From Sulfuricurvum sp. MLSB (GTDB lineage: Bacteria; Campylobacterota; Campylobacteria; Campylobacterales; Sulfurimonadaceae): a stretch of DNA of 32,523 bases. The DNA is taken from positions 1-32,523 of the forward strand of contig NZ_JQGL01000075.1 in the NCBI RefSeq assembly GCF_000747095.1, given 5' to 3'. The translations under genes were made by a program, and so were the position numbers. Position 1 is the stretch's first letter. Each line of letters starts with the position of its first letter. Below are positions 30,336 to 32,523 of the stretch, in pieces. A model generated the notes under the pieces. It saw only the letters and a list, made by a program, of their open reading frames with translations, had not been told where the DNA came from and ran no database searches.

Positions 30336-31589
30336 TTATAAAAGGGTGATATTGGTAACTTCGGCACTTACGACACGTTTATCGTTCATCGCCTCAAACC
30401 GATCTCCGACATTCAATGCATCCAGATCGATCACTTTCCCCTCACGGGCGATCTGGGCAAATCCGCTTTTGTTTTTATTTTTCGGATGATTGGCATTCAA
30501 GCCTTCGATTAACTGAGCCAGCATAAACTGCTTTTGGCGCAATGTCGTTTCGATACTTTGCGTTAACCTCTCCATCAGTGGAGAAAGTTCGCGCTTGCTC
30601 TGTTCCAGCCGCTGCGACATCTGTTGTAGCAATCGTTCTTTGAGCTCTTGGATCGCTTCTCGTTGCACTTTCAAACGCTGTTCTACGCCATGGCGTTTAA
30701 AGGCTTCCTGCATCATAACCAGTTGTTCGCGTTTGCGCTCCAGCCGCTGAGCGATCATGTGATAAGAGCCATAACGCATCTCGTCGATCGTTTGCATCAG
30801 TTCGTCGCGGTCGGGCAGCAGCATCTGCATCGCCGCGCTTGGCGTCGGAGCGCGCAGATCGGCCACGTAGTCGCTGATGACCCAGTCGATCTCGTGCCCC
30901 ACCGCCGAAGCGACCGGAGTTTGCATCGCAAAGATCGCGTCGGCGACAACCTCTTCGTTGAACGGCCACAGATCCTCGATGCTTCCGCCGCCGCGTCCGA
31001 CAACGACCGCATCGGCGCTGAGGGCATCGGCATAACGAAGCGCATCCGCAATTTGCCCCGCTGCGCTTGGGCCTTGTACCAACACGTCCAAAACGACGAG
31101 TTTTACGAGCGGCCAGCGGTGCGATGCGACGCGCTGCATATCCTGCAATGCCGCTCCCGTGGCGGACGTGACCAAGACAATCGTTCGGGGAAATTTGGAA
31201 AAGCTTTTTTTGCGCGCGGGATCGAAATACCCTTTGGCTTCAAGACGCTGTTTGAGCTGCTCGAACGCCACTGCCAATGCACCCTGCCCGTAAGGTTCGG
31301 CGCTGAAACAGTTGATCTGGTATTCGCCTCTGGGTTTATAGAGCGAAAGCCCGCCGTGAATAACCACGCGGGCGCCCTCTTCGAGCCGGAATTTCAGCCG
31401 TGCGGCATTTCCTCTGAACATCACGCATTTGATCGAAGATTCAGCGTCTTTGAGGGTGAAATAGATATGGCCGCTGCCGTGATGGGTGATGCGGGAGAGT
31501 TCCCCCTCGACGCTCACGTATTCGAAAGAGGTTTCAAGAAGCGTTTTGATCTGTTCGTTAAGACCCGAAACACTCAGAGCGGCATTCAT
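30336..31589 (-). CDS. xseA: Exodeoxyribonuclease VII large subunit
   Basis: Nuclease subunit that degrades single-stranded DNA together with XseB. An N-terminal OB-fold (about residues 5-95, VEGELSRITHHGSGHIYFTLKD) is followed by the catalytic domain with TSATGAALQDM, GRGGGSIEDLWPFNEE and GHEIDWVISDYVADLRAPTPSAA. Then comes a long coiled coil (about 265-365) and a C-terminal strand module. The 417 aa length is normal. The last 18 residues were probably supplied by the inserted islet, because the original end survives at 27791-27853. The start overlaps ubiE by ATGA. Confidence 0.95.
   Translation of the reverse strand: MNAALSVSGLNEQIKTLLETSFEYVSVEGELSRITHHGSGHIYFTLKDAESSIKCVMFRGNAARLKFRLEEGARVVIHGGLSLYKPRGEYQINCFSAEPYGQGALAVAFEQLKQRLEAKGYFDPARKKSFSKFPRTIVLVTSATGAALQDMQRVASHRWPLVKLVVLDVLVQGPSAAGQIADALRYADALSADAVVVGRGGGSIEDLWPFNEEVVADAIFAMQTPVASAVGHEIDWVISDYVADLRAPTPSAAMQMLLPDRDELMQTIDEMRYGSYHMIAQRLERKREQLVMMQEAFKRHGVEQRLKVQREAIQELKERLLQQMSQRLEQSKRELSPLMERLTQSIETTLRQKQFMLAQLIEGLNANHPKNKNKSGFAQIAREGKVIDLDALNVGDRFEAMNDKRVVSAEVTNITLL
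30382..30392. repeat. Right copy of 11-base direct repeat, inside the xseA 3' end
   Basis: TCGTTCATCGC, identical to 27843-27853. On the minus strand it encodes the Ala-Met-Asn start of the conserved xseA tail. Confidence 0.75.
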
Positions 31590-32296
31590 TTTTTGCGGGC
31601 GATCATCAATGTTGAAATGTCCATCGAAAAGCTTTTTGCATACAGCATCTCAAACCCGGCTTCATCCAGTTCCTGAGTCATTTTGCCCACCGTCAGGAAT
31701 CCTTCGATGGAATCGGGAAGGTAGCGGTAGGCTTCGTAATTTCTCGAGATCAACCCGCCGATACGGGGAAGGACATTGTTGATATACCAATCGCGAATTT
31801 TTCCCAGTACGGAAGGGTTGTCGTTTTTCATAAATTCGAGAATCACGACCAAACCGCCCGGTTTCAACACGCGGTTAAACTCCTGCAACGCCTCTTTGCG
31901 TTCGACAACATTGCGGATGCCGTAGGAGATGCTGATGATGTCGGCGGAAGCGTCCGGTTTCGGAAGTGCTGTCGCCGGAGCGATTGTAAAAGCCAGCTCG
32001 GGAAATTTCACGCGTCCGACGCCGACCATTCCCTCGGAAGGGTCAACTCCGACGATCTCCCCGACGTTTACGCCCGCTTTTTGGGCGCGCCGTTTCCAGT
32101 ACCCCATCATGTCGCCGGTTCCGCACGCTACGTCGACAATCGAATCAAGTGCTTGGGAGGGGCAATACCCGTACGCCAAATCGCAGGCCCGACGTCGCCA
32201 GAAAGTGTCGATTCCCATGCTCAACACACGGTTTGCTCTATCGTACGTAGGTGCAATGTCATTAAACATAGAGACGATTTTTTCTTGCTTTGTCAT
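31586..32296 (-). CDS. ubiE: Demethylmenaquinone methyltransferase (UbiE/MenG)
   Basis: S-adenosylmethionine-dependent C-methyltransferase for the last step of menaquinone synthesis. Motif I is DVACGTGDMM, preceded by the family signature FNDIAPTYDRANRVLSMGID; later come SISYGIRNV and the LKPGG post-motif, with LEF following. I choose ATG 32296 (236 aa), which gives a TAATG overlap with the ribD stop and matches the usual N-terminus. A longer reading from 32329 would add 11 polar residues. It serves the same pathway as the aminofutalosine deaminase at 25715-26929, with xseA and the islet between them. Confidence 0.94.
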   Translation of the reverse strand: MTKQEKIVSMFNDIAPTYDRANRVLSMGIDTFWRRRACDLAYGYCPSQALDSIVDVACGTGDMMGYWKRRAQKAGVNVGEIVGVDPSEGMVGVGRVKFPELAFTIAPATALPKPDASADIISISYGIRNVVERKEALQEFNRVLKPGGLVVILEFMKNDNPSVLGKIRDWYINNVLPRIGGLISRNYEAYRYLPDSIEGFLTVGKMTQELDEAGFEMLYAKSFSMDISTLMIARKK

Positions 32297-32523
32297 TAAT
32301 CCGGCTTCTTTCGTGTGTTTTTCATCCAAAGGACGATATCGTTTTTGATTTTAGCGTGGAGTACCTCAAACTCCTCTGTAATTTCTCCCATACCGAACGA
32401 TCCGCCGCCTATTTTGGGCGCGATGTAACCCAGATACCAGTCGCACACCTCGCTGGCGGCTTCGAGCATCCCCGCGCCCCCCTCGATCATCACCAGCGAA
32501 TAGTCCCGGATCTTCTCCAGCGA
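32296..32523 (-). CDS. ribD: Riboflavin biosynthesis protein RibD, 3' end (truncated by window edge)
   Basis: Only the last 75 residues are inside the window. The reading frame is open to the edge, so this is the 3' end of a longer gene. MIEGGAGMLEAA followed by YIAPKIGGGSFG matches the C-terminal reductase domain of RibD (usual EGG ... DE ... YIAPKLLG pattern), which reduces the ribosylaminopyrimidine intermediate of riboflavin synthesis. The deaminase domain would lie upstream. A stand-alone reductase is the alternative. The stop shares one base with the ubiE start. Confidence 0.75.
   Translation of the reverse strand, partial: SLEKIRDYSLVMIEGGAGMLEAASEVCDWYLGYIAPKIGGGSFGMGEITEEFEVLHAKIKNDIVLWMKNTRKKPD

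Larger units (their letters stand above)
27854..30392 (-). mobile_element. Inserted islet in the 3' end of xseA carrying hicAB and an OLD-like gene
   Basis: About 2.5 kb between an 11-base direct repeat, with the old xseA end on the sppA side and a divergent new end joined to xseA on the other. The three islet genes all read on the minus strand. A weak stem-loop (GTTAC/GTAAC, 27878-27893) lies near the left edge. No recombinase gene is inside, so it is either a passenger cassette or moved by an enzyme supplied elsewhere. Confidence 0.65.

Noticed and set aside
19595-30392. CRISPR array, tRNA or integrase as landmark of the accessory blocks
   Set aside because: No regularly spaced repeats, cloverleaf-capable sequence or recombinase motif was found in these intervals by eye.
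30648-31676. Plus-strand reading frame of 342 codons opposite xseA
   Set aside because: Antisense shadow of XseA without motifs.

Overview
The window comes from the chromosome of a Campylobacterota (Epsilonproteobacteria) member, most likely a Sulfuricurvum/Sulfurimonas-type organism. The order aroQ-folK-flhF-flhG-(small membrane protein)-fliA-fliM-fliY matches the Helicobacter pylori HP1038-HP1030 neighbourhood. The Nif3-like / zinc-ribbon / waaA / pseudouridine synthase run matches HP0959-HP0956. A futalosine-pathway amidohydrolase and short, AT-rich -10-only promoters also fit this phylum. Assignments rest on reading motifs and on remembered gene order; no search was run.

Layout. (1) 33-6166, minus strand: TPR protein, NYN-LOTUS protein, Nif3-like, HP0958-type zinc ribbon, waaA, RluA-type synthase and ffh, mostly joined by ATGA stop/start overlaps; ffh also has its own promoter. 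(2) 6167-6234: divergent promoter. (3) 6235-10364, plus strand: ppk, gamma-carbonic-anhydrase-like protein, TRIC/UPF0126 membrane protein, mtgA. (4) 10379-19594, minus strand: a 9 kb string read as aroQ, folK, flhF, flhG, small membrane protein, fliA, fliM, fliY, LOG-family protein, mnmA, MFS transporter, holding the core flagellar regulators and switch proteins. (5) 19661-25703, plus strand: accessory block of four overlapping genes, namely a Phd/YefM-like antitoxin, a MazF/PemK toxin, a 1375-residue membrane-anchored STAND-type NTPase and a seven-helix membrane protein. (6) 25715-27804, plus strand: aminofutalosine deaminase and sppA. (7) 27854-30392, minus strand: second accessory block with hicA, hicB and an OLD-like ATPase/TOPRIM protein. 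(8) 30336-32523, minus strand: xseA, ubiE/menG and the 3' end of ribD.

The main interest lies in the two accessory blocks on either side of the deaminase-sppA pair. Each joins a toxin-antitoxin pair to a large P-loop ATPase of a kind linked to phage defence. In the first, all four genes overlap, so toxin, NTPase and membrane protein are probably made from one message. I consider this the best candidate for an undescribed system. The second has left a visible scar: next to sppA lies a displaced copy of the last 20 codons of xseA, and an 11-base direct repeat occurs both there and in the intact xseA end, bounding the insert. hicA is preceded by a perfect TTGACA-N17-TATAAT promoter whose predicted +1 is the A of its ATG.

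No stretch without a gene exceeds 300 bases. The longest are 28479-28673 (hicA promoter and a REP-like hairpin), 19595-19741 (divergent promoters) and 30228-30335 (a promoter). No rRNA, tRNA, CRISPR array, transposase or integrase was seen.
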